Source: Adiantum capillus-veneris (taxonomy: Eukaryota > Streptophyta > Polypodiopsida > Polypodiales > Pteridaceae). Taken from it: 64,000 nt of DNA. Numbering within the stretch: the stretch's first letter is position 1; each line of letters opens with the position of its first letter. The notes below the pieces were generated by a model, which ran no database searches, was not told the origin of the DNA, and saw only the letters and a program-made list of their open reading frames with translations. Both the position numbers and the translations under genes were made by a program. Of the stretch, positions 12,873-25,500 are shown one piece after another. The stretch is from the NCBI GenBank assembly GCA_014529385.2, contig CM043964.1:4793997-4857996 (forward strand), written 5' to 3'.

Positions 12873-14021
12873 GTGACACGAGCCCAAGCTCAAAGAAGGA
12901 CGAATGAACCCATAATTGAAGAGCCAAAAACCGATGCCCCAAGTTCAAAAATAAAAAATCAGAGAAGCACTTGGAAAGCTAGAAAGGCGCGTATGAAAGC
13001 TAGGAGAGAACGAGAGCAAACAGCTCTATCCGATGAGTTAAAACACACGAAGGATAGATTAGAGAGGTTAGAGGATCTAGTTAGTCTAAGCTCACACACC
13101 GCGGCAACCATAGGGCCCAAGGAAATAGTAGAACCCAAAAGTGCAGGATCAAGAGGATCAGTGTTGGCAGAAAAGGTAAATGAGCAGTTAGACGCACTTT
13201 TAAAAGTTTACGAAGCCAGACTTCAAAACAACCAAACCCAAGAGCAAAGATGGATGACTTATCCATATGCCGAAATAGAAAAACAGAGGTTGGAAATGTG
13301 TCAAAATATGATTGAAATAGCCCAATCCTTGATAGAAAACCCGCTTGGTAAACCTGCAAGTTGGCAAGAAGTACCAGCTCCAACCCCTATCAAACCAACT
13401 TTAGAGAAACAAGTAGACACGAAGGAGAGACTCACGAATGCCTCTAAGTTTAGGAGAGAACCTATCATAGTGCCAAATACAATAGATGAGACAAGTGATG
13501 GGTTCCAGCCTAAAACATTGGTAGAAATGGGTAAGGATTGTAACGGTCTAGATGACCTGTGGAAGCAAATCTGTGATGCCAACGAAGCTAACAGGGTGAG
13601 CTACCAAATGAATAGCACGAGAAAAGAGAAAAATGAGATCTTACCTCCTATTGAAGAATTTGAGGCAAGATCACAAATGAACTTTGATATGCATTCACAA
13701 GGGGGAGACCAGGGATCAAATAGTTCGGGGCACAGCCAACCAGACTCGCTAAAAACTCTACCCTCTTACCTAGGGGAGTATGAAGCCAAATCTGAGGTGA
13801 GAGCAATCCCATCTCAAAGACTTTCTTATAACAAAGTGATGGATTCACAAGGGTTGATTGAGTTATTGTCAACCCCTGTGGCATGCACAATCACATTAGC
13901 TGAACTCGTGAGGTTACGACCAAACATGTGGACCACAGTAGGCAAATGCTTAGAAAAATTTGGAGTAAAAGACCCCACCTCGAAGTTTCAAGAAGGGATC
14001 AGAGAATTGGACAAGCCTTAA
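12873..14021 (+). pseudogene. Gypsy-1 gag-pol linker ORF with coiled coil
   Basis: An open stretch of 382 codons, but its first codon is GTG just after an in-frame TAG at 12867-12869, so it is probably a continuation of gag rather than a gene with its own start. It opens with TRAQAQRR, like the TRAQ motif found between gag and protease in many plant Gypsy elements. A basic, Lys/Arg/Glu-rich segment with coiled-coil character follows (about residues 25-75). It ends in ITLAELVRLRPNMW, a motif usually seen just before the protease. The segment between is acidic and low in recognisable motifs. The role of this linker is unknown. Confidence 0.6.
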
Positions 14022-14827
14022 CTAAACACTAGGCCAATACCTTTAAACAAAGCTGGAGAATATTGCGAGGGAGAAGATGGAAATACCATACTATCAGTAG
14101 AATTCCAAGGAGTAGTTTCCAAAGCTATTCTTGACAGTGGAGCAGGAGTCGCTATTGCCACCAAGGAAATCTGAAAAAATGGGAAAAACCAGCTTTGAGA
14201 GCTACCAGAATGAAATTGCAACTAGCAGATGGGTTCATGGAAAAGCCTCTAGGACTTTTAGAAAAAGTAATTGTGACCTCGTGTGGAATCGAGTATGAGC
14301 ATACATTTCCAATAGTTGATTTTGACAATATGAACAATTACGATATCATATTGGGAAGACCATTCATGAGACAATTAAACATGGTCCATGATTGGAGTTA
14401 TGACCACATATACCTCAGACATGGCGAGACTACAACCAAAATACACCTAAAAGACCATAGTTACAAAGATGTTAACCAGACACCAGTGGATGAGTTTGAT
14501 TCAGCTACATTGGCAAGGTACGAACTCCCAGCATGGTTAGGGCAAAAAAAAGAGCTATGGATGTGCGGAGCTTCACATTGTGAGAGCTTAAAACGAGAGG
14601 AATGCATCTTAGAAAGAGCTATTGAGGACAAGGATTATATTCAAGAGCCTTTTCCTAAAGATGTCTTAGAACCTCTGGAATGGGAACACATACTAGCAAC
14701 ATTGGATGTCTATACCATTACACATAGCCCAACGACAAAATTTTGCGATAAGGTCGGCTATGATGTGCTACCCTATTACATGGTAAGCCTTATACCAACA
14801 GGAGATGAGAATGTAGAACCACCATAA
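14022..14827 (+). pseudogene. pro: Gypsy-1 aspartic protease (frameshifted)
   Basis: Retropepsin region. The catalytic DSGAG triplet lies near 14131, in a context of FQGVVSKAILDSGAG. A one-base frameshift follows at about 14171, after which the frame at 14195-14827 continues with RMKLQLADG and the flap-side motif YDIILGRPFM near 14340. The tail (14480-14827) is acidic and leads toward RT. The enzyme would mature the Gag-Pol polyprotein. The active-site residues themselves are intact. Confidence 0.85.
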
Positions 14828-15331
14828 CAAGAAGAGTTTTATAACTCCTCTGAGCATCTAGAGGTAAATAAGGATGCAGATAACGAGTGTTCAGACAGCT
14901 CAAGCGAGCGTGGGGAGAAAACAACGAATATCAAGTTTTATGATTTTGCCAATCAGCATCCTAGACGCCAGGAACGCTATAGAAAAAAATGAGCAGAAAA
15001 CATAATGAGAGAGAACCTGATGCCCAGGATAAAAGATAAAACTCACTATCTAATGCTTGTCAAAAGAGAGGATTGTGTAAAAGACCGAATATCAGGCAGA
15101 TTCTCAAAAGTTCGAAGGGAAGGAACGCAAGAGGACATAAAACAAGTACGGAAGACTAAAACAGAAACAAAATTAAAAAAATCTCAACAATCAAAATAGG
15201 AAAAAACAAAAGACCCAGACTGGACCAAACTGGAGCGTAAAAAGAAATACAAAGAACTAAAACGGTCGTTACAAGAGGTATGGACTACTGAGGGAGAAAG
15301 TGATGGTAAGGAGGAGTCCAAAAAAGGAAAC

Positions 15332-16944
15332 ATGAATGTACCATCCCACTATCAAAAATTCACCATCCAGGACAGAAAAATCATAATGACATCACCGATC
15401 AGGGAAAGAATAAACCAAGAATCTTACGATGGGCCGGAAAATGAAAAACGGATAGACCTCGCTGTGCCAGGTGAAAAGCCTCAGCCGGTCTATATCGCAA
15501 CTGATTTAGATCCTGAAAAAGAAGAACTGCCAACACAACTTCTCAAGAAGTATAAAGATGTGTTTGCATGGTCCTACAAAGATCTCAAAGGAGTTGATCC
15601 ATCGATATGCCAACATACAATACCGTTGAAATCAGATGCCAAACCTAGCAAACAGCTTCCTTACACATATAATGACACATTTGCTAAACAAATCAAAGAG
15701 GAGATTGACAAGCTAATAGATGTTGAATTCATCTATGAAATCAAACATACAGATTGGGTGTCACCCATTGTGGTTGTCCCCAAAAAGAACATAAAGCTAC
15801 AAGTGTGTGTGAACCTCAAAAAAGTAAATGTAGCCACCATAAGGGATAATTATCCCTTGCCGATCACAGAACATGTACTTGAGAGGATGGCTGGAAAACT
15901 GGCTTATTCCTTTCTAGATGGGTTTTCAGGGTATAACCAACTAGCAATTGCAATAGAGGATCAACACAAAACAGCATTTTTCACAGAATGGGAAATATAT
16001 GCGTATAGAGTTATGCCTTTTGGCTTAACCATACCTAAGAATATTCTTAGAAATATATATGGATGATCTTTGTGTACACTCTCTTCTACGAGAGGAACAT
16101 ATTGACCATTTACAAAAGGTATTTGAGAAATGTAGAACATATCGAATCTGTCTTAACCCGGAAAAGTGCATTTTTATGGTTAGGCAAGGCCGCATCTTAG
16201 GACATATTGTCTCAAGAAATGGCATAACCACTGACCTAGACAAAATCAGAGTCATAGTAGACTTGCCCAGGCCTACTAATGCCAAACAAGTACAATCCTT
16301 CATGGGACATTGCGGATATTATTGAAGATTCATATATATGTATGCAGTCATTGCACAACCTCTGTATCGCTTATTAGTCAGTTTCGACTGGACTGAGGAG
16401 TGTGAAACTTCATTCCAAAAGCTTAAGGAAAACCTTGTATCAGCACCTGTACTCAAAGCCCTAGATTGGGAAAAGATATTCCATGTTCACATTGACGTAT
16501 CTGCATATGCAATTGGGAGTATTCTAGCTCAACCTGGAGACGGAAAATGAACTTCCCAGTTTGTTATGCAAGCCGACAGTTAAATAGTGAAGAGAAGAAC
16601 TACACAACCACTGAAAGAGAGGGATTAGGGATGATTTATGCTGTAAAGAAATTTCGGCATTATTTGCTCGCAAACAAATTTTCACAATGGTAGTCAAAAA
16701 GGGTAAAACTCATCTACGGGCGGATCATCTTTCAAGGCTGCAAAATGGGGAAGCTCCTAAAGGAGTAGACGATGACATACCTGATGCTTATCTTAATATT
16801 GAAATGATACCCAAATGGTCTCAGAAAATTGTTAGCATTCTTTCCTTTGGAGGTAGATTTGATAAGAAGGAAGACAGATCCAAACAACAAAAAATTCGAC
16901 AAACAAAAAACTTCCAGCTGATGCAGGATGATTGTATCATCTAG
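15332..16944 (+). pseudogene. pol: Gypsy-1 reverse transcriptase and RNase H (broken)
   Basis: 15332-16066 carries the RT fingers and palm: VFAWSYKDLKGVDP, TDWVSPIVVVPKKN, FLDGFSGYNQ and YRVMPFGLT. Directly after this the sequence jumps into another frame with YMDDLCVHS at about 16053, so a short segment of roughly 20-25 residues, usually present between MPFGLT and the catalytic YMDD, has been deleted. The thumb (HIVSRNGI), the connection (FDWTEECETSFQ) and RNase H (CYASRQLNSEEKNYTTTERE, 16560-16690) follow in shifting frames. The last piece (16687-16944) has HLRADHLSRL, the usual link to integrase. The internal deletion makes this RT inactive regardless of the frameshifts. Confidence 0.9.
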
Positions 16945-17143
16945 GTTCGGACCAAATTTTACGATTATGTATAAATCCTGAGGAATTCGAGTGTTATCTT
17001 GAAGAAGCACACATCCAAGATTGTGCATTTCATTGTTCAACAATGAAAACACACCAAAGACTAAAACAATTAGGGGTTTATTGACCAACTATGTATGCTG
17101 ACACACATGCTTATGTTAACAATTGTACTATATGTAGTGCCAA

Positions 17144-18396
17144 ATGACGAGTGGAGTAAAAATTGCACCTGCATGGAGTCAATATATCATTGATTTCTTA
17201 ACAACAAGGACATTTCCTGAAAACATAACAAAAGCGCGGAAAAGAGCTATAGAGCTGGAGGCTCGCGACTTTAATTTAAATGAGAATCAACTCTATAAGC
17301 GAGGAAAGGACAATCAACTTAGAATATGTGCAAGTGAAAGTGAATACCTGCTGATTCTAGAACACGCACATGGAGGAATAAGTGGAGGACATTTTTTAGG
17401 CGATAAGACGGCAAAAATTGTCTTAACCACAGGAATATGGTGGCTTACATTGCATATATGGATGCTGAGGAGTTTGTAAAGCGTTGTGACGCATGTCAGC
17501 GCACCAAGGTGCCGATAAAGAGGAATGAGATGCCACTACGGCCAATGATGGGGGCAAGGGTATTTGCAAAATGGGGCATTGATTTTGTGGGGCCTATTTC
17601 ACCCCCTGCATATCGCACCCATACCCAATATATCATTGTGGCTACGGACTATCTCACAAAATGGGCGGAAGCCAAGGCAACACAAAAAGGAGATGCAAGA
17701 ATCACTGCACAATTTTTGTATGAGAATGTCTTTGTACGATACGGATTACCAATAGAAATTGTTAGTGATCGAGGAACACATTTTCTCAATGAAGTCATTG
17801 AATATATGCTAGAGGAATTCATGGTCATACATAGAAAATCTGCTCCATATCATCCACAGGCAAATGGACAAGCTGAGGCCACAAATAGAACACTATGCCC
17901 TGTTCCGACTAAAATTGTATCAGAGTCAAGGACAGACTGGGATCAACGGTTACACTCAACACTATGGGCATACAGGGTAGCTTACAAAACATCAATACGA
18001 ACAACACCGTACAACATGGTGTTTGGTCTAAACGCTATATTACCCATAGAGTTTTTAATTCCAACTCTACGAGTAGCGAAACGCTTAGAATGGACACGGC
18101 ATGAGCTCTCTTCAAGAGTGGATGATCTTGAAAGTCTAGATGAACTTGGATTGAGAGCTGTAGCTTCGATCTATGCTAAAAAGAGAAGACAAAAAGAGTT
18201 TTTTGATAAGTATGTGCACACGAAAGAGTTCAAAACAGGTGATTATGTACTTGTCTATACCTTGAAGCAACATGCCAAGAAACTTAAAAAGCGAGGGATG
18301 GGACCCTTTGTGATTAGTGACTTATCACAAAGTGGAGCAGTCAAACTTGCTACATTAGCAGGTGAAGAAATGCCAAGTTGGATTAATAGGTGTTGA
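17144..18396 (+). pseudogene. int: Gypsy-1 integrase (one frameshift)
   Basis: The zinc-binding HHCC region begins in 17144-17479 (HAHGGISGGHF) and completes in the second frame with CDACQRTK near 17490. The frameshift lies around 17440-17460. The catalytic core is intact: GIDFVGPI (first Asp), VSDRGTHF (second Asp) and NGQAEATNR (Glu). The C-terminal part has the GDYVLVY and GMGPFVI segments typical of the Gypsy integrase tail. It ends at a stop at 18394-18396. It would insert the element cDNA into nuclear chromatin. No chromodomain is visible. Confidence 0.92.
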
Positions 18397-18564
18397 TTAA
18401 AAAAGTATCATTTGCCACTAACACAGGATATACTTCAACAAATACATCAAGAAAAACAACGGATAAAGGAGAAACAGAGGGTATGAGAGGAAGCACAAGC
18501 AGAAGCAAAAGAACACAGTGCAAAAAGAAGGCTTCTACGACAACAAAAACAATGTGGATCACCG

Positions 18565-19305
18565 TTGCGAATAAATGCTATTCGACTAACGAATTTTGAT
18601 GAAGACATAGTGGAGCCAATAATTGCAGTCAAAGTGGGTAGCAATCAAGTTGAATCGATGGCATTGCTTGATTCTAGAGCTCAAGCAAATCTGATCTCCT
18701 ACAAATTATACAAACAGCTCAAGCCCTAAGATCAACTACATCCTGCTCCACAAGTGCTGGAAAGTAGTACATCACATTCGCTAAAAACAGTGGGCTGGAC
18801 TATATTGCATGTACAAATACATCAATATATTTACCCACACAAGTTTTATGTGGTTGAGGATGAAAGCACACAACACCCCATGTTGCTAGGACAACCTTGG
18901 CAAAAAGAGTATAATGTGCAGATAGATTGGAATGCGGATGCAGTCAAAATTCAGCATGCACAAGAACAACAGGTGGTAGCCTTTGCTCGACAACCCCAGA
19001 AGAATCAGATGGCAGCAATGCAATCACTGGATAAAGAACCAAAAGGATGGGTGCCACTAAAGAACAACACGATACCCATGGCAACCAACAAGGGAACTGC
19101 CACCCATATTCACTACAAGCATAAAACAATACAGACCGCAGTGCAAAGATCAAGGTTAGCAACATGCAAAAAACCAGTATGGGTGCGGAAGGATAGAGGT
19201 GTCATGGCAGACCTACCACAATACAACAGAAGCACACAGTTCAACCAAAAACCAAGGGAACAAGAAAGATATGGATCCCAAAGAGAATGCTCAGTAACAA
19301 CTTAG
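18565..19305 (+). pseudogene. Second retropepsin-like domain downstream of integrase
   Basis: In one frame, interrupted by a TAA at 18727-18729, the sequence reads VGSNQVESMALLDSRAQANLI near 18635, then HKFYVVEDESTQHPMLLGQPW near 18840-18900, and a DWNADAVKI end. This is the retropepsin layout: active-site strand, later hydrophobic strand, LGQPW-like motif, DW. The active site is DSR where the family has DSG or DTG, a one-base change from Gly to Arg (GGA to AGA), so catalysis is unlikely. The element already has a protease at 14.1 kb. A captured or leftover pol module is the simplest explanation. The His/Lys-rich remainder (19305-19676) is not recognised. Confidence 0.65.
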
Positions 19306-19865
19306 ATGCGACTCCCATTTGGATCCTGAAACCCAAGCAACAGGAACTCCCTTTAGTACAAGCAACATCAGCATGCAGACACACACTACATATGAAACCG
19401 ACAAACCGATCAATGTGGGTGCCAATCAGCAGCACAACATTGACAACCGCGGACATAGCAATAAACCTACAAAACCCTCGAAAACAAAGCTACAAATGGA
19501 AAGCAAAAGAGACAAAGACTATGGCCAATTCAGCCACGACAATCCTCTCCAAGGAGACGACCATGGCCACGACCATGGCCATGTCGACAGTCGCAGCAAA
19601 CCAAGCAATTTTTGCAAGAAAGACGATCCTTTTACTTGCAAAGAAAATCAGCCAAGCAAATGAACAACAAACATGAAACCTCGACGGCAAATGCCAATAA
19701 GCATCTTGCTTATACCCTCCTCTTGCACAGCATTGATTTTTCCATGCATTGACTGCGTATGCATCCTATAGGGCCACATTACACGGCCGAGCATTAGAAA
19801 AAGTTTTAACCCATACATGGTACATACACTGCGGCGATACCTTGTCGTCCGGGAGGACTCCGGCT

Positions 19866-19879
19866 AGGAGGGGGGGAGG
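19866..19879 (+). other. Internal polypurine tract
   Basis: AGGAGGGGGGGAGG closely resembles the LTR-proximal tract AGGAGGGGGGAG at 26039-26050, and both are preceded by a CTAG-containing phrase and a GTCG-type context. It may be a second plus-strand priming site or the fossil end of an ancestral element. Confidence 0.5.
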
Positions 19880-21466
19880 CATAAATGTGGACCCAATGGT
19901 AAAAAGAGCAAGAAAAGGGCATTTTTTCAACTATTTTAGAGGGTTGTCGTTTGATTGTAAAATTTTTTGGACTAACCCAAGTACATATGCCCTTATACAG
20001 CATGAATCTACAAGTATATGGGGACAAACGCCAAATCAAGACCCTAGGTGTGTGTATATAGGTAAAAATAGCCATTTTTCAGGCAAAATTTTGGTGAAAC
20101 GAAAAAATCCGGCCATAAAAGTTGCATGTGAGTGTATATAGTGTTTTGCGGTGATGTTTTTGAGTTATTATGATTTTTGGGGATTTTTTGGGTTTAATTT
20201 GCTATTTTCTTTTTAATTTTACTAATTATCGGCAAAAAAACTTCAAAAATACAAAAAGCAGGTGAAATACGGTCATAATGAAAAAAACATATGGGGATAA
20301 TCAGTGACTAGAGAATAACCTATAGTACAATGGGGTGCAATTATGTGAATGGAGCGGAAAGCGTGTTTTGCCCAGATTTTGACCGAAACGTCAAATTTCT
20401 CGGAAACTGAGCAAATGGAGAGAATTTTTTGAGCCTAAACCGCATCTCGCAAGAAGTTGGGAGCACATGTCAAATTTCATGGAAAGTGGTTCGGGGACCC
20501 CTATTATAAGATTTTTTCACTTCATTTAAAGCTCATTTTTACTATTGCCTTCTTGAGAGAGAGCTCTTGCCACCTAGAGCGAACCGGACTTCCAGAGGCT
20601 TCTACGACGCGCACGACCACCTGATAGGCTCCCGACATGAGAGGTAGGCTCACCACCTTGAGCTTTTCGCATATGTTTGATGTTTTGTCGCGAAAACTAG
20701 CGTAGGGTTCACATGGGAAGAGTGCAGTAGAGACCTACGGGTAGAAGTGGCCACCTAACGGCTAACACAAAAGCAATGAGGCTTCATCGGCGATTTACCC
20801 TAGCATCGGATACCACTTTTGAATGCCCAAAGGAGGCGGAAAACCATTGGGAAAAGCCCTAACTTCTAGAGCCCTGCAAGAGGCCACCAAATGGTAAATT
20901 GGTGGAAAGACACCCAAATGCTACCAAAACTCATGGGTAGGAGCATCTCGACATGCTCAACAAGTCTATATAGACCACATGGCCAAAAGGTGACCCGAAG
21001 CGGCACTAAGCTTCAGAAACGGCATCAGACACACAAAGCGTCAACTAGCTCTCACGGCCAAACCGCATGTTCGTTTGCCACCAAACTTCACGAGCGGCTT
21101 TCTTAGACCATCAACAACTAAGTCCTATGGTGGTAGACCGCCACAAATCATCGACGACATGTAAACACAACCACGAGCACTTCTAGAGCGACAAATTGCC
21201 AAACAAAGCTCCGATGAAGAAGCCAAAGTCAACAAAAACCATATGGCAAGGATCCCCAAGGTACCGTGAAGCTATGGAGACTAACATCAAGAAATTTCAT
21301 CGCCGAAAAGCACTCCAAGAGTCAGAGAATGGCTCAAAGGCTCTGAAAGCCAAACAGGGAGTTTCTTTCTATCTATTTGACTTTTTTGTTGAAATAGGGC
21401 TTAAAAGGGACTCAGGGGGGCTTAGGATAGGCACCATTAGCACTTATCAAATAAATTTCATCAGGA
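19880..21466 (+). other. Non-coding stretch of Gypsy-1, possible internal promoter region
   Basis: No convincing gene. A TATA-like CTATTATAAG lies near 20511, followed by pyrimidine-rich sequence. Short reading frames here show no recognisable motif. A promoter for the downstream ORF is only a guess. Confidence 0.3.
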
Positions 21467-22343
21467 GACATCCTACACGTAGGATGTCTCAAGGCCATAT
21501 CTGGGGACCAAACTCAGCATCTCATATCACACACAGTTTCTGAATAGCCTATACATGCTAGCCACCAAGTTTCATCACATTTGGACAAAATTTGACCTCA
21601 TAAGCATCAAAAAACGCAAAGTCAGAGCATAGAGGCAATAATGGGTCATAGACCTACCAAAACTAGTCCAAATCACATGAAACTTGCACAATATACTTAT
21701 GAGCACATTGCCAAGCTAACTGCGGGGTCAGATGTGAAAATTGATGAAATAGACATCCTACGCGTAGGATATCTAAATGACCAATTTGGCCCCCAGATGG
21801 TATTTTTGAGTTCTAGATCTCTTTATAACACCTTCCTAAGCTCATGTATCAATTGTCAAGCCATTCCCATCACATTTGGCCCCCGACACCTCCAAGATGC
21901 ACTTTTTGAGCCTAAAAACACTACACATGCTCTTAACAACACCAATGCTTATCCAAATCAAAACCTAAGAGCAGGGCCATGTTCCACATGCTAAGGGATA
22001 CCCCTAGAACCAAATTCAAGTCATTTTGATAAAATAGATATCCTACGTGTAGGATGTCTCTAGTGTGATATTGACCTACTATGCATGATCTGACTTCATG
22101 GGAGCCATTTACATGGTGTAAGAAGCATGTATATCAACTTTCAACCCATTTGAATATCATTTGCCACCTGTTGAGGACATCCTACCCAATTTGTGAGCCT
22201 AAAGCCTAAATCTGCCCAAAATTGCACTTTTTGATGCCCAAACCCAATTCCAACCGCATAGCCATGTTGCACAGGTCAAGGGGCACAAGCCTGCCAAGTT
22301 TCACCAAAAACTGACAAGGTAGACATCCTACGCATAGGACATC
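21467..22343 (+). repeat. Second palindrome block of Gypsy-1, exact 285-bp spacing
   Basis: The 22-bp palindrome (GACATCCTACG plus its reverse complement, with 0-3 changes) starts at 21467, 21752, 22037 and 22322, each exactly 285 bp apart. A half-site lies at 22176. The DNA between is weakly repetitive and non-coding. The block ends about 170 bp before the ATG of the 3' ORF, as the first block ends about 420 bp before gag. Confidence 0.85.
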
Positions 22344-22510
22344 CACATGATAATTTTTTAGCCAAAAAGCTAGTGTGAGCACATGCAGAGTTTCCCTAGT
22401 ACCTTTTGAGCTTCATTTTCAATTTTCAAGTCATTTGGATAGTTAGAACTCAGTTTATCAGCTAATATGTAAAAAACGCTAACTTTGGACTACTGAGTGC
22501 AATAGGATCC

Positions 22511-25500
22511 ATGGCAGCCGCAAAATCACCTGCAAAGAAGAAGAGGATGACAATAAAAGACTACTTACAAGAAGTGGAGCCATTTGTGATAGCAGAAGGA
22601 ACCATGAAGCCCACCAGCACATGGATTCAAGACGATCTCCTAGAGTCCAATGATTTGAGAATCTACCAAGGGGTATTCAAAGATCCTGAAGGAAATGCAG
22701 TGGAGCTACCCATGATACCACGGGAGCTCAATGAATTTGTCAGGAGCAAGATGGTGGATTACTTGGAAAAGCTAGATCTCCACAACTACTTTGAAGCTTT
22801 GCCAACAGGAATTGATATAAGAAGAGTGTGGGAATTTGTAACCACAATCAAAGAAGATGGAGTGGCCCGATTCATAGATCTGCAAGGCAAGCCAGATACC
22901 ATGATTGTCATCACAAAGAGGGTGGTGGCAGCCACACTTGACATCTCAAATAAAGGGGACAGTGTGACAAAGAGGCGAGATGAAGTCAAGGTCTACTCTG
23001 AAAAGAAGAATAACTACACCTTTGAAGACATTGAAAACCCGAAGGTGGCTATCATGAGCCAACTCTACAATCAATACTTCCACGTGTACAAAGCGGCCAC
23101 AGAAGTATAGGATGCCACCTGGAGCCATTGCTACCACCTTCACGTGGGCAATGCAGAAGGGGAAACCAAAAGAGATAAATTATGCCGCTTACATCCACGA
23201 CAATCTGGTGAAGATGGTGAACAGAAATCCCACCTATGTTGTAACTGGTGAGCTGATAACAAAAGTTTTCTATGGAGCATTGCAGGCCAAGGGAAACTGG
23301 CCTAAACCTCCCTCAAAAAATGATTGGCTAAAGCTAAACGAAGACAAGGAAGAAGAACCACCCAAGGCACCCAAGGTAACCACCCAAGCGCCGGTTAGAG
23401 ACCGTGCTAGAAGAGCCGCCAGAGTCGAAGAAAGGAAAGAAAGAAAGTCTACAAGTGCCGATCAAAGAAACTAAGTCACAAAAAGCGGCGCGGCTAGAAA
23501 GACTAATGGAAAGCTTCAGAGCCGAGAGAGCACTGAAAGGAGATCTAAGCGATTTGTGGAAGCCATCCCTTGAAGCCATGTCGGGATCATCTCGAAGGGT
23601 TCACCGAGATAGGTTCGAAGACTATATCAAAAACTTTGAGATCTTAGATACTACGGCGGAAAATATCCCGAATGTCCCTTTTACAGAAGAAGAAGTGGAC
23701 GAAGTGAGACGGCAGCGGCTAGAAGAGCAGGAAGGACAAGAAAGAGAGAGAAAAACCAAGGTGGACAGAGATTTCAAGAAGAAGCCACCAAGTCCACTGT
23801 CAAGCCGGGAATCCAGCCCAGCCCCATCACCACCTCCTCTTAGCCCTCCACAAACCCAACAAAAAGAGGAGCTAGACAGACCTGATGAACAAGAAGATTC
23901 CAAGCAAGAGAAGACCAAAGAGGAACTATAATAAGAAGAAGCTGAACCAAATGATGAGCAGCTAGATCCAGAGGAAAGAAATTTTAGAATATTTCTTGAT
24001 CTACTAGCTGCGGGATACTCTCGAGAAGAGGCATCTATGGTAGCCTTTGAGCTGACAAGCACAAGGCCCAAGGAACAGATGCAGAGCCTTCGGTTAGTAG
24101 AAGTGAAAGAGATGGCCACTGATACAGTGGACCTACAACCACCGACCAATGATTGGGATGTGGTAATGCAAAATCTAACCGATCTCAGAGCAAGATCAAT
24201 GGCCACTGAGAGTGAGATTGATACTCTCAAAACAAACGAAGTGCAAATCAAAGCTGAAGTGGACTCACTGCAAAAACAGGGCCAAGAGAATATAGAGAAA
24301 CAAACAAAGCTGCAAGCCAGTTTGGACGTGGGATTACAAAGATGCCAGGAAATGGAACAACAAATCAGGCAGCCGAACACAAGCTTCAAAGAGCAGAAAA
24401 GGAATACAAGAAAATCAGTAAGTCACTGACAGATGCGGAAAAAGAGAGGGACAACCTGACTCTACAACTTGCTGAAGAGTCCAAAGAGGTGGAAACCTTG
24501 AAGAATGCCAAGGAAAAGGCCGAGATAGAACATGAGTCAAGCCAGGATAAGGTAATAGAGTTAAAAGATCAGATTAAAGTAAAAGATCAGACCATCAGAC
24601 CATCCAAAGGCTAAGAGCATCTCAAGCTAGAGTCACAGCTACTAGCTCGACAGGCACAACTTCAGAGACTGATTTGTATGAAGAACAAATGAAGGAACTC
24701 CAAAAGGAGTTGACATTAGAGAAAAGGCAAAGACTTATGTTGGCTGAGGGATCTCTTGTAATGCAAAACCGCTTGGAAGAAGAGAACCAGGCCATGAAAA
24801 ATGAGCTAGAAGCTGTGAAGAAAAAGATGGACGAGGAATTTCAGAGATGGCAAGCAGAAAACGAAGACATCAAGAGAAAGCTCGAGGAGGCAGAAAAAAT
24901 CAATGCAGATCTGAACAATCTCCTAGTGAACATGGGAGATCAAGCGGAAGAGGCAAAGAAGGCATTTCAAAAGAAGATAGATGAGCTAAAAGGCCAACAA
25001 AAAACTGAAGAGCAACAATTTAGCACCGTTCCAGCAGCAACGGAGGGTATTGACATAGAAAATGTGCCAGATCCAGTGGACACCACCATGCAAGAGGACA
25101 TCCTGGTGGGACCCTCACAAGAACCCCAGGATCTGACACAAGAAGAAGAAGAAAAGCTGTAGAAGTCCATAGACGCGGCCGTAAGAGACACATCCAAAGA
25201 AGCGTTGGAGTGGGAGCAGAGAGTGTTTAAATCAATGACCATTCAGAAGATAGATGCCAATACCATTCTGCATGAATGGCTACATCCTTCTCTCCCATAT
25301 CCACTTCTAAAGTATGAAGATGCTACTATCAACAAATGAATAAAAGAAGAGCCAACAGTGCCATTATACAAAGCAGATATCTCCAAACCTGAAGGAGTTA
25401 AGCTGATAGTGGATTCTCAACCCAGGTGGAGAAAGGCATGGCTCACAAAATATCCGCAATATTTAATCCATCTGGTAAAGGCGCCCAAAAGAATTAGAGA

